DNA of 64,000 bases from Burkholderiaceae bacterium (GTDB lineage Bacteria > Pseudomonadota > Gammaproteobacteria > Burkholderiales > Burkholderiaceae_B), in NCBI GenBank assembly GCA_030728985.1, contig JANQYI010000015.1, positions 1 to 64,000 of the forward strand, read 5' to 3'. The notes beneath the pieces are model-generated. The model did not search any database, was not told where the DNA came from, and saw nothing but the letters and a program-made list of their open reading frames with translations. The position numbers and the translations under genes are program-made. Position 1 is the stretch's first letter. Each line of letters starts with the position of its first letter. This document shows, one piece after another, positions 34,934 through 44,227 of this stretch.

Positions 34934-35731
34934 ATGAGCGAGTTAAGTTATTGGTTGATTCGATGCGGCAATCAGGTCTTGATTGCGGTTGACGAGCAAG
35001 GCAGAGAGGCGTTTCCCAAGGCAAGTCACGAAGATTTCAGAGATTTCGATCAAGCTTTACAGATTGGGCACTGGAATGGCACGGTCTGTTATGCCGTCGA
35101 GACGCAAGAGATCCCCCAGCACATCATGGGGGAGTTACGCCCGGTTCGGAGTTTGTATTCCTCGGCTGGACCAGAGATTTTCGCGCTGGCAGGGCGCGGC
35201 ACCCAGTTAATCGACTGGCAGAAAAATCATCGTTTTTGTGGGCATTGCGGTACCCCGACCGTCATGAAAAAAACCGAAATGGCGCTTGAGTGTCCTGCCT
35301 GTCGTCTGGTCGCCTATCCTCGCATTTCACCAGCGGTGATGGTTCTGATCGAGCGTGGCGACGAGCTGATGTTGGCGCGCAGCCCTCATTTTCGTCCTGG
35401 GGTGTTCAGCGCTTTGGCGGGCTTTGTTGAGCCGGGTGAAACACTCGAGCAATGCGCTGTCCGCGAGGTGCGTGAAGAAGTCGGTTTGGAGATCAATAAT
35501 CTTCGCTATTACACAAGTCAGTCCTGGCCTTTCCCTAACTCTCTCATGATTGCTTTTTTTGCGGACTATGCGGGCGGCGAAATCACGCCTGATCCAAGCG
35601 AAATCGAGGCGGCAGGATGGTTTGCGCGCGACGCATTGCCTACCTTGCCTGATCATGTCAGCATCGCCCGACAGTTGATTGATGCTTCTTGTCGTCTTCA
35701 TACTGCGCAGCGTATGTACACTGCGCAGTAG
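34934..35731 (+). CDS. nudC: NAD(+)/NADH pyrophosphatase and RNA-decapping Nudix enzyme NudC
   Basis: A 265-residue enzyme. A zinc ribbon at about residues 98-117 (CGHCG and CPACR) is followed by the Nudix box GFVEPGETLEQCAVREVREE and, further on, SQSWPFPNS, the NudC signature (SQPWPFPxS) with one Pro changed to Ser. It hydrolyses NAD(H) to NMN(H) and AMP and removes NAD caps from RNA. Confidence 0.93.
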   Translation: MSELSYWLIRCGNQVLIAVDEQGREAFPKASHEDFRDFDQALQIGHWNGTVCYAVETQEIPQHIMGELRPVRSLYSSAGPEIFALAGRGTQLIDWQKNHRFCGHCGTPTVMKKTEMALECPACRLVAYPRISPAVMVLIERGDELMLARSPHFRPGVFSALAGFVEPGETLEQCAVREVREEVGLEINNLRYYTSQSWPFPNSLMIAFFADYAGGEITPDPSEIEAAGWFARDALPTLPDHVSIARQLIDASCRLHTAQRMYTAQ

Positions 35732-35764
35732 GGACCTAGGTTGAAGACTGCGTGGCATTTAAAT

Positions 35765-36769
35765 TTAGTAAGTGTCAAACATGCGCTGAATTTCACTGCA
35801 GTCTTTGGTCTTTGTCAGCGCCATGGCTAAAAGTATGCGTGTCTTTTGAGGCGTCAAGTTGTCGGCTTGAATAAAGCCAGCTTGCCGCATTTTGCTAGGT
35901 GCAAAAGTACGACTCGATCCCGCCCGCGACGAGACGGCGACGACAACGCCTTGCTTGACTGCCGCCTCCATGGCGACAAACTCCTCAGGTGAGAGTAAGC
36001 CAGGCGCAAATGCGGCGCCAACGATGCCTTGAGCACCCGCATTGATAAAAGCTTGAACGGCCACGCCATCACCGCCTGCGTAGCTGTAGGCAATATCCAC
36101 GCGCGGAAATTGCGCGATATTTCTCAGATCAAACTCGGTATCAGGTGTATGTCGACGCGTTGGCGTACGGTATATGACGATACGATCGCCATCGACATGT
36201 CCGAGCACGCCGAAATCCGGTGATCTAAACGTTTGCAGGCGTCCATTTGACGTTTTAGTGACCTCGCGCGCGGATTGAATTTCATCGTTCAAGCAGACAA
36301 GTACACCCAGATTACGTGCCTCAGGGCAGGCCGCTAAGCGCACCGCGTTGTAAATGTTCATCCCAGCGTCGGTTGAAAGCGCGCTGGCCGGACGTTGCGC
36401 ACCCGTCAACACCACGGGAATCTCTGTCTTGAGCCCCAAGTTCAGCGCATAGGCGGTTTCCTCTAAGGAAGAGGTGCCGTGCAATATCGCTATCCCTGCC
36501 AAATCCGGATGATCGGAGATCAGTTTGGCGATCACTTCAGCTAATTTTTTCCATTGAGGGAAACTCACCGCCGTTGAAAGCAAGGTGTCAAAAGCGACAG
36601 GGATCACATCGGCGATTGTGTGTGCTTGAGGAAATTTCTCTAGCATTCCGTGCGCGTCGAGTCTCGTTCCCGAGGAGCTGTATTCAAATAAGTCGAGTTC
36701 GCCTAAAGTGCTAATCGAGGTAATGGTTCCTCCCGTACTGATTAAAGCGATTTTTGGTTTTGTTGTCAT
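35765..36769 (-). CDS. asparaginase-family protein with altered catalytic triad
   Basis: A 334-residue protein of the bacterial asparaginase/glutaminase family. First active-site segment STGGTI (T12, T15) is normal. The second is LHGTSSLEET: T99 is present, but the conserved Asp of THGTDTxEET is Ser100. K172 in EVTKTS is kept. In E. coli enzyme II the Asp helps bind substrate and completes the Thr-Lys-Asp triad. It may therefore hydrolyse a different substrate. No signal peptide, so cytoplasmic. It follows the crotonase and AEC transporter genes on one strand. Confidence 0.85.
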   Translation of the reverse strand: MTTKPKIALISTGGTITSISTLGELDLFEYSSSGTRLDAHGMLEKFPQAHTIADVIPVAFDTLLSTAVSFPQWKKLAEVIAKLISDHPDLAGIAILHGTSSLEETAYALNLGLKTEIPVVLTGAQRPASALSTDAGMNIYNAVRLAACPEARNLGVLVCLNDEIQSAREVTKTSNGRLQTFRSPDFGVLGHVDGDRIVIYRTPTRRHTPDTEFDLRNIAQFPRVDIAYSYAGGDGVAVQAFINAGAQGIVGAAFAPGLLSPEEFVAMEAAVKQGVVVAVSSRAGSSRTFAPSKMRQAGFIQADNLTPQKTRILLAMALTKTKDCSEIQRMFDTY

Positions 36770-36829
36770 TTGCGTTCCATCATGATGGTTAAACTTTACT
36801 TTTGTTCAAGGTCGAGCAGGTAAAAAATG

Positions 36830-37612
36830 TTATCGACCATGAAAGATTGCTTGTCGTTTTTCTTTCCAGGCCGCAGCCCCTTCTTTGATATCGTCAGACT
36901 GTTCAGAGTGCAGCACAGCTTGTTCAATGGCGCTTTGATCGATCTGCCCGCGGGCGATCAGGTTGAGGTGTTTTTTAATGCCAAGCAGCGCGAGCGGAGC
37001 CATGCCAGCCAGCTGCTGGGTCAATTGATCGACATGCGCATTCAATTTTTCCGGCTCAACCAGTTCAGTTAAAAAGCCTATTTCTTTCATCTCTGCAGCG
37101 TCTATTTTCTCCGCGGTCAAAAAAAGTCTTTTAGCTTGATTCAGCCCTAAGCGTGTGATGTATCGCACCATGCCGCCTGGATAAAAATGCAGTCCTAACT
37201 TTGCGGCAGGCATAAACATGTTGCTTGCGGTGCTGCCCACTCGAAAATCACAAGCCAAGCTCAAATCTGTGCCGCCGCCATATACACCCCCATTGATCGC
37301 GGCGATCGTGACCGGCCGCGCTTGCTCAAGGAGATCCACTGTTTCACCAAAATACAAGGATGATGGAGCGCTTTCAGCCGCGAGTGATGAAATATCGTAG
37401 CCGCTACAGAAATATTTACCTTCGGCGAGTACCCGTAAGACCAACACCTCAGAATTAGCATTCACAAGCTTGAGGTGTGATTGAATATCCGCGAGATCTG
37501 TTGGACTGAGACGATTGGCATAATCAGGATTGCACAGTCGCAAGGTGGCCACTGCACCCTGGATCGTCAGCTGAGGTGACGTTGATGTTTGCTTTAAAAG
37601 GGAGGGTGTCAT
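36830..37612 (-). CDS. crotonase-fold protein lacking both hydratase glutamates
   Basis: A 260-residue enoyl-CoA hydratase/isomerase-superfamily protein. The oxyanion-hole segment GGVYGGGTDLSLACDFR is clear. Aligned with rat crotonase by eye, Glu144 (in PEI...GG) corresponds to Ala in PAAKLGLHFYPGG, and Glu164 to Arg in AKRLFL. It is therefore probably not a hydratase; other crotonase-fold reactions such as thioester hydrolysis, decarboxylation or isomerisation are possible. It lies 34 bases after the AEC transporter gene and 60 before the asparaginase-like gene. Confidence 0.8.
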   Translation of the reverse strand: MTPSLLKQTSTSPQLTIQGAVATLRLCNPDYANRLSPTDLADIQSHLKLVNANSEVLVLRVLAEGKYFCSGYDISSLAAESAPSSLYFGETVDLLEQARPVTIAAINGGVYGGGTDLSLACDFRVGSTASNMFMPAAKLGLHFYPGGMVRYITRLGLNQAKRLFLTAEKIDAAEMKEIGFLTELVEPEKLNAHVDQLTQQLAGMAPLALLGIKKHLNLIARGQIDQSAIEQAVLHSEQSDDIKEGAAAWKEKRQAIFHGR

Positions 37613-37646
37613 AGTAGGTACTTAGAAAAATAATATAAGTTGAGGC

Positions 37647-38597
37647 TCATAGTTCTTGGCTGATCCAGGCGACGAGCGCCGAAAGGGTGACGACCGATAA
37701 CACCGTAGAGATCAAAATGGCACGCCCACTCGTGGAGGCGTCCCGTTGATAGAGTTGCGCGAGCATAAAGGGACCGGTTCCGACAGGAAGCGCAGCTGCC
37801 AAAATTGCCACCATGGCCCATAGTTTAGGCACATCAAAGACGTACAAAACTAAAATTGCTGTCAAAGCAGGCTGAAAAAGCAGCTTCAGAATGACGATTC
37901 TCATCACTTCAGGACCCGCCCTTTGCTGGGTTGTTTGTCCGAGAAATAAGCCGATCGCGATCAAGGCGCATGGGGTTGAAGCGTCGCCAAGCAGACCAAT
38001 GTAGCGGGCAGCGGGTGCTGGCATAGGCCACTGCATGAAGGACCATAGCACGCCTAAAACGGGCGCCACTAAAAGTGGATTGCGCAGCATAGAGCCAATA
38101 ATTTTTCTCAGAGTGGGTCCGATTTTTGCATGTTCAAGGCGTTGTAACTCAATGAGCGTGATGGTGACGGCAAAAAGTAATGAAACAGTGAAAACAGCCG
38201 TAATCACTGAAGGGCCGAGCCCGGCTTGACCAAACACCATGAGACAAAGAGGAATGCCCATAAATCCCGCATTTCCATAGGCTGAGCTCATACTGTTAAT
38301 CAGTTTATCTATTGGTGCGACATGTGGATCGCGAGAAATCAAGGCACACAGGGCTGCCGTTCCAAACATCCCTATTGCAAAAGACCAAAAGAATCCTGGC
38401 TGCGCAAGATCAGCAAGCTCTGCTGTTGACATTGCGGAAAAGAGTTGCGCCGGCAAAGCAAGATAAATGACGAAATTATTTAAACCTTCGCGACTCGACG
38501 GCCCAAGAAAATTGCGTTTTGTGCAGATCCAGCCCGTCAGGATCAAGGCAAACACCGGAAAGGCAGCGTCAATGACCGCAGCAAACATGGCTGGCAA
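37647..38597 (-). CDS. AEC-family (auxin efflux carrier-like) transporter
   Basis: A 316-residue inner-membrane protein with about ten spans in two five-helix halves. FGNAGFMGIPL-type text appears as YGNAGFMGIPLCLM, the family crossing-helix motif, and TPCALIAIGLFLGQ in the second half. Related proteins carry malate, malonate or other dicarboxylates. It heads an apparent operon with the crotonase-fold and asparaginase-like genes. Confidence 0.88.
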   Translation of the reverse strand: MPAMFAAVIDAAFPVFALILTGWICTKRNFLGPSSREGLNNFVIYLALPAQLFSAMSTAELADLAQPGFFWSFAIGMFGTAALCALISRDPHVAPIDKLINSMSSAYGNAGFMGIPLCLMVFGQAGLGPSVITAVFTVSLLFAVTITLIELQRLEHAKIGPTLRKIIGSMLRNPLLVAPVLGVLWSFMQWPMPAPAARYIGLLGDASTPCALIAIGLFLGQTTQQRAGPEVMRIVILKLLFQPALTAILVLYVFDVPKLWAMVAILAAALPVGTGPFMLAQLYQRDASTSGRAILISTVLSVVTLSALVAWISQEL

Positions 38598-38639
38598 AAA
38601 TGAGAAATTAAGATGTCTTAGTGTAGCGCTTTGAGCTGT

Positions 38640-38732
38640 TCAACATGCCTTGTCGCGTTTGCTCAGCAATAATAAGTAGACTAGGAAAGCGAGACCGAGC
38701 AGAATCGTCATCAGTAGCGCTGTCGACGCCAT
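38640..38732 (-). CDS. possible 30-residue membrane peptide
   Basis: A short ATG frame read on the minus strand: a Thr/Ala start, about 18 strongly hydrophobic residues (LLMTILLGLAFLVYLLLL), then a basic SKRDK tail. This is the layout of single-span regulatory membrane peptides such as KdpF-like or small transporter partners. No ribosome binding site is evident and codon evidence is thin, so this may be chance. It sits in the spacer between the AEC transporter and GNAT genes. Confidence 0.3.
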   Translation of the reverse strand: MASTALLMTILLGLAFLVYLLLLSKRDKAC

Positions 38733-38748
38733 ATGGATGGATGTAATC

Positions 38749-39183
38749 ATGAGCCAGGGTAGTATTGAAATAAGGATAGGGGCATGGAGCGAATTGAGCC
38801 AGGCCGCTTCTGCAATTCGTTATGAGGTCTTTGTTCACGAACAGCACGTGCCTCTTGAGTTGGAGCTTGATGAAATGGACGTCCTCAGTGTGCATGCGCT
38901 AGCTGTTGATGCACAGGGAAGGGGGCTCGCCACAGGGCGATTGCTTCCGGATGGCCATATCGGCCGGATGGCTGTTTTGCAAGCGGAACGAAAAAAAGGC
39001 CTAGGCGCTCAGGTCCTTAGGGCCTTGATCGAGGTCGCCAAGCGCAAGGCTTATCCAGAAGTCATTCTTGGCGCCCAGTTGCATGCCAAAGGGTTTTATG
39101 TCCGGCAGGGTTTTATAGAATTCGGTGATGTTTTTATGGATGCCAACATTCCGCATATCATGATGAGAATGCCGTTAGTCTGA
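38749..39183 (+). CDS. GNAT-family N-acetyltransferase
   Basis: A 144-residue acetyltransferase from ATG 38749 (GGATG upstream; ATG 38737 is an alternative). The acetyl-CoA-binding motif is RMAVLQAERKKGLGAQVL, and RYEVFVHEQHVPLELELDE is the N-terminal segment typical of the ElaA/YjcF-like GNATs. The acceptor is unknown. Confidence 0.85.
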   Translation: MSQGSIEIRIGAWSELSQAASAIRYEVFVHEQHVPLELELDEMDVLSVHALAVDAQGRGLATGRLLPDGHIGRMAVLQAERKKGLGAQVLRALIEVAKRKAYPEVILGAQLHAKGFYVRQGFIEFGDVFMDANIPHIMMRMPLV

Positions 39184-39274
39184 TCGAGACGGTGATGAGT
39201 CTGGATATTTCACTGATAAAAATGAATAAATCGCTCGATCTTTAAAGCAACAGGTATTTTGCTTTACACTTCAA

Positions 39275-39359
39275 TGGTGCCCAGGAGAGGACTCGAACCT
39301 CCACACCTTGCGGCACACGGACCTGAACCGTGCGCGTCTACCAATTCCGCCACCTGGGC
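39275..39359 (-). tRNA. tRNA-Leu (anticodon CAG)
   Basis: An 85-base tRNA with encoded CCA. The acceptor GCCCAGG/CCTGGGC pairs fully. D-arm TGGCGGAATTGGTAGACGC is Leu-type, anticodon loop TTCAGGT reads CAG, and a long variable arm (TGCCGCAAGGTG) confirms a class II tRNA. T-arm GAGG-TTCGAGT-CCTC is intact. Confidence 0.97.
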
Positions 39360-39380
39360 CTATCTTTTATTAAGCCGTGA

Positions 39381-39408
39381 ATTATAAGCGAGATTCAAAC
39401 TTTGGCAA
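39381..39408 (-). promoter_or_regulatory. promoter of tRNA-Leu, overlapping the rnr start
   Basis: On the minus strand TTGCCA (39408-39403), 16 bases and TATAAT (39386-39381) form a near-consensus promoter, 21 bases before the tRNA 5' end. The -35 hexamer overlaps the putative TTG start codon of rnr (39402-39404), which runs the other way. Confidence 0.75.
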
Positions 39409-41891
39409 ATCGCCTTCCCCCCCTCTCAAAGAACGGCCGCGCTCATACAGCCAACCCCGAACTTCCTACCGATTTTGATCCAGCCGTACCGAGCCGAGAG
39501 GAAATTTTAGAGGCGTTGCGCGCTGCGCTGGTGCCGCTTTCTCCCGCTGATCTCGCCACGCGCCTCGGTCTGGAGACCGAAGAGACCCTCAAGGGTTTTG
39601 ATCGTCGTCTTGCTGCGATGGAGCGTGATGGCCAGTTGATGCCTAATCGCAAAGGCGTCCTCTTACTGGCGAACAAACTGGACTTCGTCGCAGGTCGCGT
39701 TCAAGGTCATCGCGATGGCTTTGGATTTTTGGTGCGCGATGGTAGTGGACCCGATCTTTTCCTTTCACCGCGTGAAATGCTCAAGGTACTCCACGGCGAT
39801 CGCGTGCTCGTCAAGCCGACGGGCGAGTATCGTGGCAAACCTGAGGCGACGATTGTCGAGGTGATTGAGCGTCGCACCAACCGTTTAGTTGGTCGTTTTC
39901 TTAACGAGCGTGGATTGAATATTGTGGTTCCCGAGGATCAGCGCATCAAGCATGATGTGCTCATTCCTCCGACTGATACGGGTGGAGCGCAGCACGGTCA
40001 GGTCGTTTCTGTCGACATCATTGAGCAGCCGACCCGCCATACCCAGCCTTTAGGTCGCGTCGCTGAAATTCTGGGTGAGATTGACGATCCCGGCATGGAA
40101 ATTGAAATTGCCGTGCGCAAATTCGATGTCCCGGTCGAGTTTTCCGATGCCGCTTTACGTCAAACAGAAAAATTGCCTGACATGGTTCGTAAACAGGATC
40201 TTAAAGATCGTGTTGACCTGCGTGATGTGGCATTCATCACGATTGATGGCGAAGATGCACGCGATTTTGACGATGCTGTGTATTGTGAACAGGTCGATCT
40301 AGGGACGGGGCGTAAGCGTCCTGCATGGCGTTTACTGGTGGCGATTGCCGATGTCAGTCATTACGTCACCCCCGAGGATGCCTTGGATATTGACGCACGC
40401 ATCCGCGGCACGAGCGTCTATTTTCCGCGCCGTGTGATTCCGATGTTGCCCGAAAAGCTCTCAAACGGTTTGTGTTCGCTCAAACCCGATGTGGATAGGC
40501 TGGTATTGGTCTGCGATATGGTGATCCCTTTGACCGGCGCCAAGGCCGGTTCTGTGGCTGCATATCAGTTTTACAACGCAGTCATTCATTCCCATGCGCG
40601 TACTACTTACAACCAGGTATGGGAAACGTTGCAACAACCTCAAGGTCCTGTTGCGCGAAGTTTTTCTCATGTGACGGCTCAAATTCAAGGCTTGTATTCT
40701 GTATTTCAACTGCTTCAGCTTTCGCGTAAAGAGCGTGGAGCGATCGATTTTGATACGGTTGAAACTAAAATCGTTTGTAATGAATTGGGACGCATCGAGA
40801 AAATTATCGGTCTGGTTCGAAACGATGCCCATCGTCTGATCGAAGAGTGCATGCTGGCGGCTAATACATGTGCCGCTGACTTCATGACACGTAGTAAACA
40901 CATAGGTTTATATCGCGTTCACGAAGGCCCTACAACGGACAAACTTAAAGCCTTGCGTGAATTTTTGCGCACACTCGGCTTGAGTCTGGGTGGCGGCGCG
41001 GAGCCCTCGGCGAAGGACTATGGAGTTTTACTGGACAAAGCGCGCGCGCGCCCCGACTATGCATTGCTGCAAACAATGTGCTTGCGTTCTATGCAGCAAG
41101 CGATTTATGGTCCCGATAATATGGGTCATTTCGGATTGTCCTATCCGGCATATACCCACTTCACCTCGCCGATCCGGCGTTACCCGGACTTGCTCACCCA
41201 TCGAGTGATCAAGGCCTTACTCAAAGGTGAGCGCTATCAACCTGCTCTTCACGGTTTTGTGGCCGCGCCAGGCGCGACGAAACAGGAATACGAACATGAC
41301 TTGTGGGAACGTCTCGGCTTGATGCTCTCCGGCACCGAACGTCGTGCCGATGAGGCTTCGCGCGACGTTGAAGCATGGCTCAAATGCTGGTTTGTCAAAG
41401 AGCGTGTGGGCGAGACCTTTAGCGGACGCGTGACGGGTGTGGCGAGTTTTGGTATTTTTGTGACGCTTGATACGTTGCATGTTGAAGGGATGGTGCACGT
41501 TTCAGAGTTGGGTACTGAGTATTTTCAATTCAATGAGTCTTTGCACGAGTTGCGCGGTGAGCGAACAGGTATGCGCTACCGTTTGACCGATGCCGTGCAA
41601 GTTCAGGTGGCGCGCGTTGACTTGGAGGCTCGTCGCATTGAGTTTCGTTTGGTCACAGGCACAAGCTTTGTCGCCTTACGCAAGGCAGCTGCGCGTCCTG
41701 ACGAAGCAGTGGCCCGTCGTGTTAAAAAAGCAGCCTCGACAAAACCTGCTGAGTTGCAAGGTAAAGTTGCTAGTGTGCGACGTGCCGAAGCAAAAAAAGC
41801 CGTTAAACAAGAAACTGCGCGCCCGAGTAAAAAGTTGCTGCGGGCCAATAAAAGCGCAGGTGTTAAAAAATCTGCCCGAAAAGGACGCTAG
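39402..41891 (+). CDS. rnr: ribonuclease R
   Basis: A 829-residue 3'-5' exoribonuclease. Order: N-terminal helix-turn-helix-like region, two cold-shock domains, the RNB catalytic domain with [12 protein letters not shown] (Asp cluster for magnesium), a C-terminal S1 domain ([20 protein letters not shown]) and a Lys/Arg-rich tail. The start is TTG 39402, the only in-frame initiator upstream of the conserved N-terminal text; an in-frame stop lies at 39378. It degrades structured RNA. The rlmB gene starts 10 bases downstream. Confidence 0.92.
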   Translation: MANRLPPLSKNGRAHTANPELPTDFDPAVPSREEILEALRAALVPLSPADLATRLGLETEETLKGFDRRLAAMERDGQLMPNRKGVLLLANKLDFVAGRVQGHRDGFGFLVRDGSGPDLFLSPREMLKVLHGDRVLVKPTGEYRGKPEATIVEVIERRTNRLVGRFLNERGLNIVVPEDQRIKHDVLIPPTDTGGAQHGQVVSVDIIEQPTRHTQPLGRVAEILGEIDDPGMEIEIAVRKFDVPVEFSDAALRQTEKLPDMVRKQDLKDRVDLRDVAFITIDGEDARDFDDAVYCEQVDLGTGRKRPAWRLLVAIADVSHYVTPEDALDIDARIRGTSVYFPRRVIPMLPEKLSNGLCSLKPDVDRLVLVCDMVIPLTGAKAGSVAAYQFYNAVIHSHARTTYNQVWETLQQPQGPVARSFSHVTAQIQGLYSVFQLLQLSRKERGAIDFDTVETKIVCNELGRIEKIIGLVRNDAHRLIEECMLAANTCAADFMTRSKHIGLYRVHEGPTTDKLKALREFLRTLGLSLGGGAEPSAKDYGVLLDKARARPDYALLQTMCLRSMQQAIYGPDNMGHFGLSYPAYTHFTSPIRRYPDLLTHRVIKALLKGERYQPALHGFVAAPGATKQEYEHDLWERLGLMLSGTERRADEASRDVEAWLKCWFVKERVGETFSGRVTGVASFGIFVTLDTLHVEGMVHVSELGTEYFQFNESLHELRGERTGMRYRLTDAVQVQVARVDLEARRIEFRLVTGTSFVALRKAAARPDEAVARRVKKAASTKPAELQGKVASVRRAEAKKAVKQETARPSKKLLRANKSAGVKKSARKGR

Positions 41892-41901
41892 GAATACATC
41901 G

Positions 41902-42642
41902 ATGGCAGCTACTCAAATGCTCGCAGGTTTTCATGCTGTGATTGCTCGCCTTCGGCAAGCGCCCGAGACGATTCGTGAGGTCTATGTTGAAGCGCAACGC
42001 AAAGACAAGCGGATGCAGTCTCTGGTTGACCTGGTCAGCAAGGCAGGACGTCCTGTGCATCTTGTGGGTGCGGAGCGACTGGATGGTTTGTCTGGAGGCT
42101 CCCGGCATCAAGGCGTGGTGGCCGTAGCCGACGTGCGCAAATTGGCCGATGATCTGGATGATGTGCTGGACGGCGTCGAGGGGCCTGCATTGCTACTGAT
42201 TTTGGATGGTGTGACAGATCCCCACAATCTTGGTGCTTGCTTAAGGACTGCCGATGCCGCAGGCGTTCATGCTGTCGTTGCCCCGAGAGATCGCGCGGTG
42301 GGTCTCAATACCACGGTACAACGCGTCGCTTGCGGCGCAGCCGAGTCTGTCCCCTACATTATGGTGACTAACTTAGCTCGAACCATGCGCGAGTTGAAAG
42401 ATCGTGATGTCTGGTTGGTTGGAACAGATGATCAAGCTTCCGAAAGTATTCATCAAACGCAAGGCAAACGATCCATGGGGTGGGTGATGGGCGCCGAAGG
42501 CGAGGGGATGCGTCGCCTGACACGCGAAACTTGTGATGAACTGGTGCACATTCCCATGCTTGGCAGTGTTGAGAGCCTAAACGTCAGCGTGGCGACGGCT
42601 ATTTGCTTATATGAAACAGTCAGGCAACGTCGCCTCTCATGA
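41902..42642 (+). CDS. rlmB: 23S rRNA (guanosine-2'-O-)-methyltransferase RlmB
   Basis: A 246-residue SPOUT-family enzyme that methylates G2251 of 23S rRNA. ATG 41902 has AGGA 8 bases upstream, the AGGA overlapping the rnr stop; the frame stays open upstream only as a shadow of rnr. N-terminal substrate-binding domain, then the trefoil-knot segments [31 protein letters not shown] and [18 protein letters not shown]. Confidence 0.95.
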   Translation: MAATQMLAGFHAVIARLRQAPETIREVYVEAQRKDKRMQSLVDLVSKAGRPVHLVGAERLDGLSGGSRHQGVVAVADVRKLADDLDDVLDGVEGPALLLILDGVTDPHNLGACLRTADAAGVHAVVAPRDRAVGLNTTVQRVACGAAESVPYIMVTNLARTMRELKDRDVWLVGTDDQASESIHQTQGKRSMGWVMGAEGEGMRRLTRETCDELVHIPMLGSVESLNVSVATAICLYETVRQRRLS

Positions 42643-42709
42643 CCTTTTCGAGTGGCTTATTCAACTAAACTGTCGTTTTTAATTCAACAGTTTTTATTGA
42701 GTATTTTTC
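42643..42709. promoter_or_regulatory. short spacer with hairpin before metZ
   Basis: AAACTGT and ACAGTTT (about 42666-42693) form a 7-base stem with a loop rich in T, followed by a short T run. It may end rlmB transcription weakly. The spacer is too small for a SAM riboswitch. Confidence 0.4.
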
Positions 42710-43951
42710 ATGGCAAAGCACGGATTTACCACAACTATTTTGCATGGCGACCGCAGGCTCCAAGTTGAGCATGGTGCGGTGCACAAGCCAATCCATACTT
42801 CTACTCAGTATGCCTATCCAGATGCGAGAGAGTTGGCTGCCGTTTTTCAAGGCAAGCCCGGCTTCACTTATGCGCGTCAAGGGACACCTACAACAGATGC
42901 CTTGGAAAAAAAGATCACGGCGATGGAGGGTGGTGTCGCGAGTTTGAGCTTTGCGACAGGAATGGGTGCCTTGGCTGCCTTGTTCACGACGCTTCTCAGA
43001 TCAGGGGATCACCTGGTATCAAGTCAATTTATTTTTGGTAATACGAATAGTCTCTTTGGAACCCTAGAGTTGCTCGGGATTGAGTTGACCTTGGTCGATC
43101 CTACGGATATCTCTGCGGTTGCCGCTGCGATTCGTCCTAATACGCGCATGATATTTACCGAAACCATCGCCAATCCAGGCACTCAAATTGCAGATCTCGA
43201 GGCGATTGGTGCGCTTTGTGCCGAACGGGGCTTGATGTATGTGGTCGACAATACGTTGACATCTCCTTGGCTTTTTCAGCCCAAGACGGTTGGCGCGACG
43301 TTTGTCATGAACTCTTTGTCCAAGCATATCGGTGGTCACGCGCACGCCCTAGGGGGTGCCCTCACTGATACTGGACTTTTTGATTGGACGAAGTGTCCCA
43401 ATATTTTGGATGTCTACAAAAAAGGGCCCGTGGTGGGTTGGGGGCTCACGCAAATCAAGAAAAAGGGACTGCGTGATATGGGTGCCACGCTCTCGGCAGA
43501 TGCTGCGCATCGGATTGCCGTAGGCGCCGAGACACTTTCTTTGCGGTTGACCAAAATTTGTAGCAATGCCATGGCCTTGGCCACTTATTTATCCAGTCAC
43601 CCTGGTGTATCAAGAGTCGCCTACCCTGGCTTGTCTAGCCACCCGCAGCATGCGCGCGCCCAAGCATTGTTTAACGGTGGCTTTGGTAATTTGATTGCCT
43701 TCGAGTTAAAAGAAGGGATTGATAGCTTTGACTTTCTTAATCGTCTTGAGGTGGTTATTTTAGCGACACATGTGGGCGATACGCGAAGTCTTGCGCTGCC
43801 TGCCGCTCAAACGATTTATTATGAAATGGGCTCCGCTTTGCGTGCCCAAATGGGTATTGCAGAGGGTTTGATTCGCTTATCCGTCGGGATCGAAGACGAA
43901 GCTGATTTGCTCGCTGATTTCTCTCAGGCTTTTGAGCGATGTCAACAGTAA
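42710..43951 (+). CDS. metZ: O-succinylhomoserine sulfhydrylase / cystathionine gamma-synthase family enzyme
   Basis: A 413-residue PLP enzyme of methionine biosynthesis. The Lys that binds PLP is K205 in NSLSKHIGGH; TYARQGTPTTDALEKKI and YVVDNTLTSPW are family text. It makes homocysteine or cystathionine from an activated homoserine; sequence alone does not fix which sulfur donor. It ends 1 base before a candidate hairpin terminator. Confidence 0.85.
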   Translation: MAKHGFTTTILHGDRRLQVEHGAVHKPIHTSTQYAYPDARELAAVFQGKPGFTYARQGTPTTDALEKKITAMEGGVASLSFATGMGALAALFTTLLRSGDHLVSSQFIFGNTNSLFGTLELLGIELTLVDPTDISAVAAAIRPNTRMIFTETIANPGTQIADLEAIGALCAERGLMYVVDNTLTSPWLFQPKTVGATFVMNSLSKHIGGHAHALGGALTDTGLFDWTKCPNILDVYKKGPVVGWGLTQIKKKGLRDMGATLSADAAHRIAVGAETLSLRLTKICSNAMALATYLSSHPGVSRVAYPGLSSHPQHARAQALFNGGFGNLIAFELKEGIDSFDFLNRLEVVILATHVGDTRSLALPAAQTIYYEMGSALRAQMGIAEGLIRLSVGIEDEADLLADFSQAFERCQQ

Positions 43952-43998
43952 AAAATGCGTCGCTTTTTAATAATCGACCCGCTTTTAACGCATTTTTT
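43950..43998 (+). terminator. possible terminator after metZ
   Basis: AAAAAATGCGT (43950-43960) pairs with ACGCATTTTTT (43988-43998) and is followed by T bases. The loop is long (27 bases) with a small inner CG stem. Reasonable as a weak intrinsic terminator. Confidence 0.55.
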
Positions 43999-44033
43999 TA
44001 TTTGTTGCCAGTCTTGATCGTGATGAATGGGGC

Positions 44034-44060
44034 GTAAACGCAATAAAATCTTGCGTTTAC
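44034..44060. repeat. perfect 10-base inverted repeat upstream of hupB
   Basis: GTAAACGCAA and TTGCGTTTAC with a 7-base loop TAAAATC. No T run follows on either strand, so it is more likely an operator or a DNA-structure element than a terminator. It lies about 170 bases before the HU start. Confidence 0.7.
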
Positions 44061-44075
44061 TTACATTCAAGGATT

Positions 44076-44113
44076 TTGCGGCTGCTAAGATGATTTTTTC
44101 TTGACAGCCGCAA
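44076..44113. repeat. perfect 9-base inverted repeat overlapping the hupB -35 element
   Basis: TTGCGGCTG (44076-44084) and CAGCCGCAA (44105-44113) with a 20-base spacer. The right arm overlaps the TTGACA at 44101-44106, so a protein bound here would affect the promoter. Confidence 0.6.
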
Positions 44114-44129
44114 CATCCCGAGGCTTAAT
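44101..44129 (+). promoter_or_regulatory. sigma-70 promoter of hupB
   Basis: TTGACA (44101-44106), exactly 17 bases, then CTTAAT (44124-44129). It would give a leader of about 90 bases before the HU ATG, which has AAGAGGT as ribosome binding site. Confidence 0.7.
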
Positions 44130-44227
44130 GACGACATGTGCTGTTGAGGTTGAATTGCACTTATACGACTTGGCACGGATAACAATAATTTCCGGCTTTT
44201 TTTAACACCACAAGAGGTAACTCTAAT

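Noticed and set aside
42643-42709. SAM riboswitch before the methionine gene metZ
   Set aside because: The spacer is only 67 bases and shows a single plain hairpin, without the conserved elements of known SAM riboswitches.
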